Shown piece by piece: positions 1 to 8,486 of a stretch of 64,000 bases of DNA. How positions within the stretch are numbered: position 1 is the stretch's first letter; each line of letters begins with the position of its first letter. Location of the stretch: positions 51,034 through 115,033 of the forward strand of contig JAFGKV010000036.1 of assembly GCA_016928395.1 (NCBI GenBank), read 5' to 3'. The notes below the pieces were generated by a model that worked only from the letters and a program-made list of their open reading frames with translations, was not told the DNA's origin and made no database searches. Both the position numbers and the translations under genes were made by a program. The stretch is from Candidatus Fermentibacterota bacterium (lineage in GTDB: Bacteria; JAFGKV01).

Positions 1-1055
1 TCATAGGCGGTGAAGTAGTAGAAGACGCCAACGGCGCAACCAGCCATCAGCAGGGCGGAACTTGCCCACCGGATAGCCCTTCCGGCGCGACGCCACCCCG
101 CGGCCAGCACCAGCAGGAAGGAGGGCAGCACCACGATGTCGTACCGCCCCGGCACCAGAGCCGGTACCATCCGAGACACGATCCATGCCAAGGCCAGGGT
201 GCCTCCGCACAAGGTGGCCAGCATCCTGCCCATCGAATCGCGCAGACCATGCATCAGTAGGGGAAGTGCACCCAGCACCACCGTCGCCAAGCCCATGGGG
301 ATGCCCAGGATGCACGAGTGCTCGGCAGCATCGATTCCGGCGAGCCACAGGCCGATGCTGCGCAGCGGCGCATCCAGGGACGGCGGCGGAAGCCAGGTGC
401 CCGTGCGAAACACGAACACCTGCCTCCAAAGAAGCACTGCCGCCGGCAGCCACCCCACCGCTACTACCAGAGCAAATGCCAGCAGCCTGCGCCAGGGCAC
501 CGTGCGTGCCGCCCCGATGATGCACCATGATACGGCGATGGCGAAGGAGGAAAAGTGGTGGGTCCACAGGAGGAGGATCTGCACGGCGGCCAAGGCAGCC
601 AGCCCCCGGCCTTCGCGCCGTGATCTGATGGTGAGGCATGCCAGTGCCACTCCCAGGAGACACACCAAGGCATACATCCGCGCTTCCTGGCTATGCCACA
701 GATGCAACGGCGACACCGCCAGCAAGGCGCCCGCAACGACGCCGGGAGGCCCCATCAACCATGCCCCGCACAGGCCCAGCAGTGGAGGCGTCAATAGCCC
801 GAAGGCCGCGGACAATGCTCTCGTGCGGGCCTCGCCCGGATCATCCCCCGCAACACTGCCAAGCAACCAGTAGTACAGGGGAGGAGAGCAGTCATGCTCC
901 AGGGCATGCCAGGCCGCCGCAGGCTTCAGGCGGGCAATGGCCAGGCAGTTGGCCTCATCCGTCCACAATGGCTGGGAGCCCAACCCCGGCATCCGGATGA
1001 TGGCGGACGCCACGAAAATGCCCGCCAGGGCCCCGGCTACGTACCGACGATCCAT
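1..1055 (-). CDS. GT39/ArnT-like membrane glycosyltransferase, 3' end outside window
   Basis: This gene reads off the left edge, and 351 residues are visible. It is a multi-spanning inner-membrane protein of the PMT/ArnT (GT39-like) fold, which transfers sugars from polyprenyl-phosphate donors on the periplasmic side. The N-terminal helix is followed by the family acidic pair in WTDEANC (Asp33-Glu34), then SPPLYYWLL near residues 57-65 and HSQEARMYAL near 121-130, all hallmarks of the family. The ATG start overlaps the last 19 nt of the upstream gene, which suggests translational coupling. It is the last visible member of a run of sugar transferases (three GT39-like and one GT2). The acceptor and sugar cannot be told from sequence. 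The family is clear; the specific role is inferred. Confidence 0.85.
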   Translation of the reverse strand, partial: MDRRYVAGALAGIFVASAIIRMPGLGSQPLWTDEANCLAIARLKPAAAWHALEHDCSPPLYYWLLGSVAGDDPGEARTRALSAAFGLLTPPLLGLCGAWLMGPPGVVAGALLAVSPLHLWHSQEARMYALVCLLGVALACLTIRSRREGRGLAALAAVQILLLWTHHFSSFAIAVSWCIIGAARTVPWRRLLAFALVVAVGWLPAAVLLWRQVFVFRTGTWLPPPSLDAPLRSIGLWLAGIDAAEHSCILGIPMGLATVVLGALPLLMHGLRDSMGRMLATLCGGTLALAWIVSRMVPALVPGRYDIVVLPSFLLVLAAGWRRAGRAIRWASSALLMAGCAVGVFYYFTAY

Positions 1056-2710
1056 ATGGTCGGACAGTGGTAGCGCATGTCGTGCGGTAAGAGAACCCTA
1101 CCCCAGGATACGATGAGCGGGGGCGTGGGGGCGGAAGAGAACGTCATGACCGAATGCGAAGCACCGAGCAGATTGCTGAGTGCCTCATGGGCAACGGGCA
1201 ATGCCTGGGGAAAGCGGAACACGGGCTCGGTGTCATAGTCGCTGAGAATCACCCATTGAGGGCTCGCTTTCTTTAGAGCATCGAGATCCAAAGGCGCGAT
1301 CACGATGCCGAACCGTTTCTGAGACAGTGGCGGTGTGGCAAAGTAGGGCTTTCCGAACACTGCTACCACATCGCCGGGTGCGCCATGAGATGCAAGCCAT
1401 GCCGACGCCCTGTCGCGCACGTCGGGCTCCCGGAACACCCCGGCATGCCCCGCCGCCAGCATGGCTTCAGACGCCAGCGCCGCCAGCAAGAGCCCAATGC
1501 CAGCTCGCTGAACGAGCCTTGACCGCGCCTCCGCCAGGAGCCAGGCGACCAGAAGAAGCTGCAGGGGAATGATCGGCAAGGCGTATCGAGCGAATTTCAA
1601 CGGTGAACGCGCCAGTTGCAGCCAGAAGAGCCCCAGGAATGCCACGACGGGTAGCCTCGCCGAACGCCAGCGCACCAGCGCACCAGCCAGGGCCAAAGCC
1701 ATGATCACCGTGGTGAGAGGGGAAGTCGCGGCCGGCAAGGTCTCAAGCCAGTGATGGAGAAAGCCGGGCCGCGTGCCCAGAAAGGCCATTCCATGCCCCT
1801 GGTGCATGTGATTCCACTGCCAGGCAAGATCGGCCCTGAATGTCGGCCAGTCTAAGATCACATAGGGCGACCCCGCCACAAAGGCCAGCCCGGCGCATAG
1901 CAACCCCGGCAGCAAGGCGCTCCGTGACCGTACCGCCTGGACAAAGGGAAACGCTATCGCCGCTCCTCCATACAGCTTCACGGAACCTGCCGCTCCTGCC
2001 GCCGCGAATGCCAGGAGCAGCCCGAGGCGGCCGGGCTGCCTCTCATGCCCGACACCGGCCAGTACCGCCGAAACCAGCACCCAGAAGACAATCGCCATGT
2101 CGGGTGTCCCGAAAGCTCCGTAGAGGACTACCAACGGGGAGACCGCAAACATGAGCAGCGTTGCCGCAAAAAGTGCGAGGCTTCGGGTGACCCTTCGCAG
2201 GAGCACGGCACACAACACCAGCGATGCCAGGCCCAGTGCCCAGCTTACCCAGCGCACGATGAGATAGACCGTGGCCAGCTCTTCGGGATTGCCGAGGTAG
2301 AACTGCCTGCTGGCCGTCAAGGTTACCACGCCCAAGAGCTGTGCGGCCCACAGTACCACGCCTATGACATAGATATGCAGTGTGCCCCAGTGGAACCATT
2401 TGGGGTTCAGTTGCAGCCGACGGGGATCCATGCGCGAGAGCGGAATGAGCACCGAGCATTCGTCCACCTGGTAGCTCTGGAGCGGCCCGGTCACGAAGAG
2501 GCGATCCTCGCCGCTGCCCACCACCTCACCGTAGGACGCATCGTACAAGGCCAGACGTTCCCGGGAGGGAAGGCCCCACTGTATGCCAGCCAGACTCAGC
2601 ACGGCGTACACCGTCATCGACGCGAGCACTACACCCATCACGGCGCGGCAGCTGGGCTGCGGGACCTCTCGTCTTCCCGTCTCGCGTCCTGCGGCACTGT
2701 CGGGAACCAT
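1037..2710 (-). CDS. GT39-like polytopic membrane glycosyltransferase
   Basis: A 557-residue membrane protein with about 10-12 hydrophobic segments. Its N-terminal helix is followed by a loop with QVDECSVL (Asp83-Glu84), equivalent to the catalytic acidic pair of GT39/ArnT-type lipid-linked sugar transferases. The loop region is longer than in its two relatives in this window. The start was chosen at the ATG that shares its A with the TGA of the upstream GT2 gene (TGATG), giving tight coupling; a longer in-frame reading would run deep into that gene. It sits between a GT2 enzyme and another GT39-like gene, so a role in building or decorating a cell-surface glycan or protein glycan is likely. 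The substrate is unknown. Confidence 0.8.
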   Translation of the reverse strand: MVPDSAAGRETGRREVPQPSCRAVMGVVLASMTVYAVLSLAGIQWGLPSRERLALYDASYGEVVGSGEDRLFVTGPLQSYQVDECSVLIPLSRMDPRRLQLNPKWFHWGTLHIYVIGVVLWAAQLLGVVTLTASRQFYLGNPEELATVYLIVRWVSWALGLASLVLCAVLLRRVTRSLALFAATLLMFAVSPLVVLYGAFGTPDMAIVFWVLVSAVLAGVGHERQPGRLGLLLAFAAAGAAGSVKLYGGAAIAFPFVQAVRSRSALLPGLLCAGLAFVAGSPYVILDWPTFRADLAWQWNHMHQGHGMAFLGTRPGFLHHWLETLPAATSPLTTVIMALALAGALVRWRSARLPVVAFLGLFWLQLARSPLKFARYALPIIPLQLLLVAWLLAEARSRLVQRAGIGLLLAALASEAMLAAGHAGVFREPDVRDRASAWLASHGAPGDVVAVFGKPYFATPPLSQKRFGIVIAPLDLDALKKASPQWVILSDYDTEPVFRFPQALPVAHEALSNLLGASHSVMTFSSAPTPPLIVSWGRVLLPHDMRYHCPTIWIVGT

Positions 2711-3552
2711 CACGACGACCCGGCCACTGGTTCGAGGAGGCGGAAGGTGTCGGGCCTGCGCCACAGCAGAGCCCAACCATGTTTGTCATGGAACGCAACG
2801 AAACTGGCCAGATGCGCCAGTTTCTGACGGTTCAACCCGCTAACCGCGCTGTCTCGCTTGTGAAGGTGGATCATGGTGGCGCCCGGGAAATAGACGACAT
2901 CCCACCCCCCCTTGTGCATCCGATAGCACCAGTCCACATCTTCGAAGTAGAGAAAGAAACGCTCATCCATCGGCCCAATGTCGGCCACTGCCGTTGCGCG
3001 AACCAGCATGCAGGACCCCAGGACCCAGTCCACATTGGCAGAGGCGCTGTGATCGTAGTCTTCCATGAGATGATCCGCATTGATCGTCGTGGCCGGCAGC
3101 ACCCTCCCCAGGAAGGTTCGACGGACCAGTGCGTGCTTCAGGGTATAGAAACGGCGACAGGAAAGCTGCAGCGTTCTATCTCCGTTCTCCAGACGGGCAG
3201 CTACAATGCCACTGTGGGGATGGCTATCGGCGAAACAGACGAGGGAGCGAATGGACTGGGGCGTGGCCACCACATCGGGGTTGAGGCAGAGGTAGTAACG
3301 CCCCGTGCATCTTCTGAGCGCGAAATTGGTTGCCCGGGCCAAACCGGCATTGCGCCCCAGGGAGACGACCGATCCCGCAGGCATGTCGGGCAAAGGGGAC
3401 GATACCAGCTCCTGCGACGGGGAATTGTCGACCAGGACAATCTCGTAGACCAGGCCCGCGCACCCGCTGCCCAACGATGCGACACACCGGGCCGTTTCTG
3501 CGACGTCTTTGTAGTGTACGACAATGATGGAGACATCGGACCCGGCGCTCAT
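2710..3552 (-). CDS. GT2-family glycosyltransferase (rhamnosyltransferase-like)
   Basis: A 280-residue cytosolic GT-A fold enzyme. Seen in order: an N-terminal beta strand VSIIVVHYK, a VDNS motif (41-44) for nucleotide-sugar binding, GRNAGLARATN (67-77), and LNPDV (90-94) in the place of the DXD metal site. The C-terminal half has a GSCMLVR segment and an FFLYFEDVDWCYR motif carrying the probable catalytic acidic residues. This layout is typical of WbbL-like rhamnosyltransferases and relatives. The gene lies 7 nt after one GT39-like gene and overlaps the start of another, so all probably act on the same polyprenyl-linked glycan. Sugar specificity cannot be read from the sequence. Confidence 0.88.
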   Translation of the reverse strand: MSAGSDVSIIVVHYKDVAETARCVASLGSGCAGLVYEIVLVDNSPSQELVSSPLPDMPAGSVVSLGRNAGLARATNFALRRCTGRYYLCLNPDVVATPQSIRSLVCFADSHPHSGIVAARLENGDRTLQLSCRRFYTLKHALVRRTFLGRVLPATTINADHLMEDYDHSASANVDWVLGSCMLVRATAVADIGPMDERFFLYFEDVDWCYRMHKGGWDVVYFPGATMIHLHKRDSAVSGLNRQKLAHLASFVAFHDKHGWALLWRRPDTFRLLEPVAGSS

Positions 3553-3559
3553 GGGCTCA

Positions 3560-5020
3560 CTACCAGGGCCGGGTGAAGCGGGTCACGGTGAGGGCTGCTT
3601 CGGACGGCTCTCTGCGAAGCACAAGCCGACGGACCTGCCGCTCCAGAGAAGCAAGTCGCACGAACTCGTGCTCAGGTCCCGTGTCATAGTGCTCCCTCAA
3701 CCATGCCTCCGCATCAAAGGTGATGTCGTGCCGCTGCTGGTCGGCCCGGTCTCTCTGGACGAGCCACACGACGGCGGCAGCCTTCCCCGCCAGTTCCTCG
3801 GTGGTGCGTTCACCGGGGCGGACAAGCTGGAAACGTAATCCTTGGCCGTAGTGCAGCAGCGGATACTCCTCGGTGGTCACCACCAGCTTATCGGGTTCAG
3901 TGTCATCGCGGATAAGCTGCACTACTTGGCGCCACGGCACCACATAGGCAGGGTTGTGGAAATCGACACCTCTCACGAGATTCACAATCCCACCGGCGTA
4001 TCCCAACGCTACTCCCGCCAGAGCGACGACGCCCCACTTCCCCACCCGCTGGGCACCGGCAGCCAGCAGAACTGCCCACACCGGTGCCAGGAAGAGAAGC
4101 CTGCTGGGCAAATAGGCCAGGGGAAGAGACCGTGCTACGAGGGAAACAACCAGCAACGATACCACCACGCCGGAGGCCAGCGTTACCTGGAGCAAGGGTG
4201 GCCTGCGGGCTCGCAAAACCAGAAACCAGGATGAGGCCAACAGCGGCACGCTGAACCACCAGTGCCACGGCAGAATGGTTTCCGAGGCAGCCAGCACATA
4301 GAGCGGATAGCACGCTCCCCATACGGCCGTACGCCAATCGCCGAAAAACGATGCACGCTCCCCCCAGAGGATCATACCTCTGGTCTGGTGCAGCACCAAG
4401 GCCGCCAAGGGCGCCAGGAACACAGCAGCCAGCATGGTCGCGGCGGCCCATCGCAGAACGCATCGACGGTGGTACGCCACCACCCATACCATCTGCGTCA
4501 CGAACGCGGCAGCAAGCGTGAGGTAGTTGGTGTACCCGGCTAAGGCCAACATGAACCCGTTGAGCACCCACCGCGTTGCACTGTCACGGCGAAGGGCAAA
4601 GACAAAGGTCAGCAGCGTTGCAACAAAGACAAGTGCCGAGAGCCCGTAATACCGTGCCATGCCGCAGAACAGCAACCAGAATGGAGACAATCCCAGGAAC
4701 ACGGCCGCAGTCCCTGGACGGGTAACTCCCACCACCCGAGCCAATGACACGGTCAAGAGGATCGTGGCAGCGGCTGCCAAGACAGAAAGACTGCGCACCG
4801 CATATTCACCATAACCGAACAGCCGGATCCACCCGTGGAGTATGAGGAAGTACAACGGCGGATGGAAATCTGCGCCTTTGCCGCGGAGAATGTCGCCCGT
4901 GGATTCCGACGCACCCTCCAGGCTCCCGATCTCGTCACCCCAGTAGTCCAGGCGTCCTGCCTGGATACAGGTCAAGACAGTCCAGACCACCAGGAGAAGA
5001 AGACCACCGCGCACGTTCAC
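3560..5020 (-). CDS. GT39-like polytopic membrane glycosyltransferase
   Basis: A 486-residue membrane protein of the GT39/PMT-like group with about 10-12 predicted helices. The first loop carries DYWGDE (acidic pair at 29-30) and then FHPPLYFLILHGW (52-64), the hallmark of these polyprenyl-phosphate sugar transferases. The later SQEARMY-type segment appears as GMARYYG. The start is a GTG whose last bases overlap the TGA of the upstream radical SAM gene (GTGA). A longer upstream reading exists but would be an arginine/proline-rich stretch inside that gene, unlike a membrane protein N-terminus. The C-terminus is a soluble domain of about 90 residues. It is the first of four contiguous sugar-transferase genes. 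Confidence 0.82.
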   Translation of the reverse strand: MNVRGGLLLLVVWTVLTCIQAGRLDYWGDEIGSLEGASESTGDILRGKGADFHPPLYFLILHGWIRLFGYGEYAVRSLSVLAAAATILLTVSLARVVGVTRPGTAAVFLGLSPFWLLFCGMARYYGLSALVFVATLLTFVFALRRDSATRWVLNGFMLALAGYTNYLTLAAAFVTQMVWVVAYHRRCVLRWAAATMLAAVFLAPLAALVLHQTRGMILWGERASFFGDWRTAVWGACYPLYVLAASETILPWHWWFSVPLLASSWFLVLRARRPPLLQVTLASGVVVSLLVVSLVARSLPLAYLPSRLLFLAPVWAVLLAAGAQRVGKWGVVALAGVALGYAGGIVNLVRGVDFHNPAYVVPWRQVVQLIRDDTEPDKLVVTTEEYPLLHYGQGLRFQLVRPGERTTEELAGKAAAVVWLVQRDRADQQRHDITFDAEAWLREHYDTGPEHEFVRLASLERQVRRLVLRREPSEAALTVTRFTRPW

Positions 5021-6486
5021 CCGCCGCGAATCGCCCGCAGTTCGTTGATGATGATCTTGACGCCCTTTTTGGCCACGTAGCCCAGGTCGCCGAGGTTCAG
5101 GTGGCCCGACCGGAGCATGAGCTTGGCGCGCAGAAGGGATCCTCTGCTCTTGGCGTGGGCCATGTCGGCGTCGCTGACCCCTGGAAGCTGCATGACGAAG
5201 GAATCGTCGGTGAGCCACTTGGACCACGCTCCCCGGAGATCGGGCTTGATCAAGTTATGGCGCAGAGCGATATCGTAGAGCTTCGATCCGGGGTACGGCG
5301 TGGTCACCGACCAACCGATGTAGTCAAGCAGTCTGTCGTCTGCCAGGCGTGACACAAAGTCCAGCGTGGCCTGTGTCTCCCTGACACCCTCATAGCACAG
5401 GCGCCCGTGTTCCTCCCACACATTGAACAGCATGAACAGGCCGTGAACCCTGATGCCGTGATCCTTGAGAACCGAGCATGCTGCTCTGACCTGGTCCAGG
5501 GTAATGCCCTTTCCGATACCCTGAAGGGTCCGCTCGTTGCCGCTCTCTATGCCAAGATGCACATACCAGCATCCCGCCCGCGCCATAGCGGCCACCAAGT
5601 CGGGCGGGAGTGGGTGGGCTCGCACCTGGGTCTTCCAGGTCATCCCCAGGCGTCGGTCCGCCAGCGCGGAAGCGATGCCCATGGCCGCGGGTATGTTGGC
5701 ATTGAACTCGTCGGCATGGTCGAAGGTCTCGCGGATGCCAAAATCCTCGGAGAGCCGCTGAAACTCTTTCACCACATTGTCCGGAGATCGAGTTCGGACA
5801 GAGGGACGGCCGAGCTTCCAGACCATGTTGGAACAGAATGTGCACGAGAAGGGACACCCCCTGCTCAGCACCATCGAGGTCTCCGGCCTCTGCTTGGCCA
5901 GATAGAACCCCCGATAGCGGCGGAGGTCGACCAGATCGCGGGCCGGCGTGGCGACGTCGTCCAGCGGCGTGATATGGGCCCTGGGCTGGTTCACCACCGC
6001 AATCCCGTCTTGACGCCACGCGATACCGTCTATGCGTGGCGCCACCGTGCCCCACGGGGCGCCCGACAACCAGGCCTCGGTAACCTCCACCAGTGTTCTC
6101 TCGCCCTCGCCCCGTACGACAACGTCGATGCTGCCGGTGCCCAATGCCTCTTCAGGAAGGGCCGTGACGTGGGGACCACCGGCGGCTATCTTCACGTAGG
6201 GAAACGCCTCCTTGGTGCATCGAGCCATCGCGTAGGCACCCTCGGCAGCCGTTGTGTAGAAGGACAATCCCAAGAAGTCAGGCCTGAAATCCTCCACCGC
6301 TCGCCACGTGTCATCGTAACCTTCCCGGAGACCGTCGATCACGGCAACCTCCAGGTCGGGAAACGCGGCCCTTAAGGCCGATGCAAGATACAAGACTCCA
6401 AGGGGAGGGGCCATTTCCTCGCCCAGCTCGCCCAGCCGGGGGATCTTCACCGGCGGAGCGAACAGCAGCAAGAAACGTTTCGCCAC
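5017..6486 (-). CDS. B12-binding-domain radical SAM protein
   Basis: A 489-residue protein. Residues 1 to about 150 form a Rossmann-like cobalamin-binding domain of the kind fused to radical SAM enzymes. The position of the DXHXXG motif reads DGLREG (51-56), so the axial His is Leu, as in many base-off B12 radical SAM proteins. The radical SAM core begins with the 4Fe-4S motif CPFSCTFC (Cys211, 215, 218). SAM-binding elements follow, including DEFNANIP and the GIESGNERTL segment. Start: GTG preceded by GGAGG with 6-7 nt spacing. It overlaps the next sugar-transferase gene by 4 nt, so its substrate is probably a lipid or glycan in the same pathway. Hopanoid or lipid methylation is one possibility, but no substrate is visible. 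Confidence 0.88.
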   Translation of the reverse strand: MAKRFLLLFAPPVKIPRLGELGEEMAPPLGVLYLASALRAAFPDLEVAVIDGLREGYDDTWRAVEDFRPDFLGLSFYTTAAEGAYAMARCTKEAFPYVKIAAGGPHVTALPEEALGTGSIDVVVRGEGERTLVEVTEAWLSGAPWGTVAPRIDGIAWRQDGIAVVNQPRAHITPLDDVATPARDLVDLRRYRGFYLAKQRPETSMVLSRGCPFSCTFCSNMVWKLGRPSVRTRSPDNVVKEFQRLSEDFGIRETFDHADEFNANIPAAMGIASALADRRLGMTWKTQVRAHPLPPDLVAAMARAGCWYVHLGIESGNERTLQGIGKGITLDQVRAACSVLKDHGIRVHGLFMLFNVWEEHGRLCYEGVRETQATLDFVSRLADDRLLDYIGWSVTTPYPGSKLYDIALRHNLIKPDLRGAWSKWLTDDSFVMQLPGVSDADMAHAKSRGSLLRAKLMLRSGHLNLGDLGYVAKKGVKIIINELRAIRGG

Positions 6487-6499
6487 AGCGGACCTCCTG

Positions 6500-6532
6500 C
6501 ACGGGGACCCCTCGAAAGGAGGGGTCCGCGTG
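6500..6532 (-). terminator. Strong hairpin between cyclophilin and radical SAM genes
   Basis: A 9-bp perfect stem (6505-6513 with 6519-6527, 5-nt loop) is extended across one G-G mismatch by a further 4 bp (6500-6503 with 6529-6532). It lies just after the cyclophilin stop and ends 13 nt before the radical SAM start. No T-run follows on the minus strand, so it may be an mRNA-stabilising or attenuating structure and not a full intrinsic terminator. Confidence 0.5.
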
Positions 6533-6533
6533 C

Positions 6534-7148
6534 CTATTGGGCGACTACCGTCGCCTTCTCGATCACCACAGGTGTCACCGGCACATCCCTGTGTCCGCCC
6601 ACGCCATGAGTCGGCACGGCCCGAATGGCGTCGACCACGTCCATGCCGTCCTTCACCCTGCCAAACACGGCGTAACCGTACTGGTCCGGCCCCTGGTAGT
6701 CGAGATTTGGATTGTCCACAACATTGATGAAGAACTGACTCGTAGCGCTGTCGACGACATTGGTGCGGGCCATGGCGAGGGTCCCCCGCACATTCGACAG
6801 GCCATTGGTCGCCTCGTTCCGAATCGGAGGCCGGGTCGGCTTCTGGCTCATGTCTGAAGTGAAGCCACCTCCCTGGATCATGAAATCTCTGATGACGCGG
6901 TGGAATACCGTGCCGTCGTAGTGGCCGCTGGCGACGTAACTCAGGAAGTTCTCGACGCAAAGCGGTGCTTTCTGGCGATCCAGTTCGATGGTAATGACCC
7001 CCATGGTGGTAGCCAAGGTCACCACCGGACGTGACACACCGGCAGCCAACGGCTCCGGGGCAGGACGATCGGCGGTCGCCGGGGGTTGATCCTTCGGACA
7101 GGCGGTCACCAGAACCACCAGAATGAGCGCGTACCAAAGGTGTCGCAT
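6534..7148 (-). CDS. Cyclophilin-type peptidyl-prolyl isomerase, lipoprotein
   Basis: A 204-residue PPIase of the cyclophilin family, which catalyses cis-trans isomerisation of X-Pro bonds in exported proteins. The N-terminus is a lipoprotein signal ending LVTAC (Cys17), followed by a Pro/Ala linker, so it should be anchored on the periplasmic face of a membrane. Family motifs are present: [23 protein letters not shown] (the catalytic Arg lies in FHRV), and [14 protein letters not shown]. The active-site Trp of eukaryotic cyclophilins is absent, as is usual in bacterial PpiA/B proteins. A GAGGAGG Shine-Dalgarno sits 5 nt before the ATG. A hairpin follows the stop, which may separate it from the radical SAM gene. 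Confidence 0.93.
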   Translation of the reverse strand: MRHLWYALILVVLVTACPKDQPPATADRPAPEPLAAGVSRPVVTLATTMGVITIELDRQKAPLCVENFLSYVASGHYDGTVFHRVIRDFMIQGGGFTSDMSQKPTRPPIRNEATNGLSNVRGTLAMARTNVVDSATSQFFINVVDNPNLDYQGPDQYGYAVFGRVKDGMDVVDAIRAVPTHGVGGHRDVPVTPVVIEKATVVAQ

Positions 7149-7199
7149 ACGACCTCCTCTGTCATGTGAGTGCCACGCACCACGATTCTCGTGTGCATA

Positions 7200-8426
7200 C
7201 TATGTCCCGCCGGCATACCGGCGAGTTGCCAGGACAAACGTCTCGAGATCCGCCAGACTCGGTGCCTCAATGCCCCGATGGCCAAGCGCCGTGAGGTCGG
7301 GCACCGTGCCCTGGAACACACCGGGACACCCGAAATGTGCCAACCACTCGCTGAGGGTCCGGTCCCATGCGCCGACCCGCCACAGGAGGGTTGCCGAACT
7401 GAGCAGCGCCGGGCCGTGCAATCCTGCGGCCATGCTCTCACCGGCATGGCGTGCCCAGCGGGTCAGCGTCACACAGGAACCGCGCCTCGTGAGAGAATCC
7501 ACATCAGCCATGGCGCCGACCAGGAGGGCCGCCGCCTGGGGACGCAGATGCTCACCCAGGGTATCCACCATCGTCAGTACCGTTGCCGTCATGGCCTGGG
7601 GAGACGACAGCCAGGACAGCAGATCGCTGTCCTTGTTCCAACCCACGGCCAAACGGTACGTGGTCAGAATGTCCATGCCCGTCCCATCACGGCAGCGGTA
7701 CCCTCCCGTTGCCGCGTCCAGGAGATGCTCATCACAGACGAGACGAAACTCCCTGTCCCATTCGGGCTCCCACCCGATGAGATCGTGGGTGATGAACCGA
7801 AGCCACGGCAGCCAGGCCGCATCTCGAACGGGCCACGCAAGGCCTGCGCGAGATGCGGCGTCATAGGTCGCAGCCATGACCGATCGGGCCGCTTCCTTTC
7901 GATGCACGATGGTCAGGAAGATCAGCGGATGAACATCCTCCAAGAGGGAACGGTCCCACCTCAGAATGCGAAGGGCTTCCGCAGTCTCACCCACGGCAAG
8001 CCACAACGGTGCCTCGGGGTGAACCCATGCTCCTGTAACATCATTCTGGCGTGCGGCCAGCCATGCGGCCAAATCCTCCAGTGTCTGGGGCTGTCGCCGC
8101 CGCGCCGTGCGCGCCCTAGAATACTCCTTTCGCCACAGTGTCAGGACATGTTCGGTCATGACCGGATCATCATCCGCCAGGCGGGACCATTCCGCCCACC
8201 GGCCGAATTGCCTTGCTGCCAAGTCGCCGTGCACCGTACCCAGCGCTACGCATGACGCATGGAGCCGATGCGCCCGGCGTCCTTGCGCGTGAAGATACTC
8301 ACTCCTGAGCACTTCCCGTTCCTCGGGGGGGAGCTTTAGGAATGCCTCGGTACCGAACCGCGCTCTCTCAGTGGAGCACCCCATGGCCAAGGTTGCAGCC
8401 AAAACTCCCGTGGCAATCGCTCTCAC
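7200..8426 (-). CDS. Hypothetical lipoprotein of unknown function
   Basis: A 408-residue protein that matches no family I can name. It starts at GTG after GGGGAG. It has a lipoprotein signal with lipobox LAMGC (Cys17), followed by the ordered sequence STERARFGTEAFLKL. The mature part is rich in Trp, Leu and Ala and looks mostly alpha-helical. It carries repeated W-x-L/aromatic patterns (WLAVGETAEALRILRW, WLPWLRFITHDL), suggesting an alpha/alpha-toroid or solenoid. It lies between leuS (61 nt upstream) and the cyclophilin lipoprotein (52 nt downstream) on the same strand, so co-transcription is likely. Membrane anchoring is well supported; function is unknown. Confidence 0.7.
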   Translation of the reverse strand: MRAIATGVLAATLAMGCSTERARFGTEAFLKLPPEEREVLRSEYLHAQGRRAHRLHASCVALGTVHGDLAARQFGRWAEWSRLADDDPVMTEHVLTLWRKEYSRARTARRRQPQTLEDLAAWLAARQNDVTGAWVHPEAPLWLAVGETAEALRILRWDRSLLEDVHPLIFLTIVHRKEAARSVMAATYDAASRAGLAWPVRDAAWLPWLRFITHDLIGWEPEWDREFRLVCDEHLLDAATGGYRCRDGTGMDILTTYRLAVGWNKDSDLLSWLSSPQAMTATVLTMVDTLGEHLRPQAAALLVGAMADVDSLTRRGSCVTLTRWARHAGESMAAGLHGPALLSSATLLWRVGAWDRTLSEWLAHFGCPGVFQGTVPDLTALGHRGIEAPSLADLETFVLATRRYAGGT

Positions 8427-8486
8427 CGGGTTCTCCCCACGCGTGCCATTGTCTCTCGGAAAGCGGTGCCGCGACAGACGAGAAGC

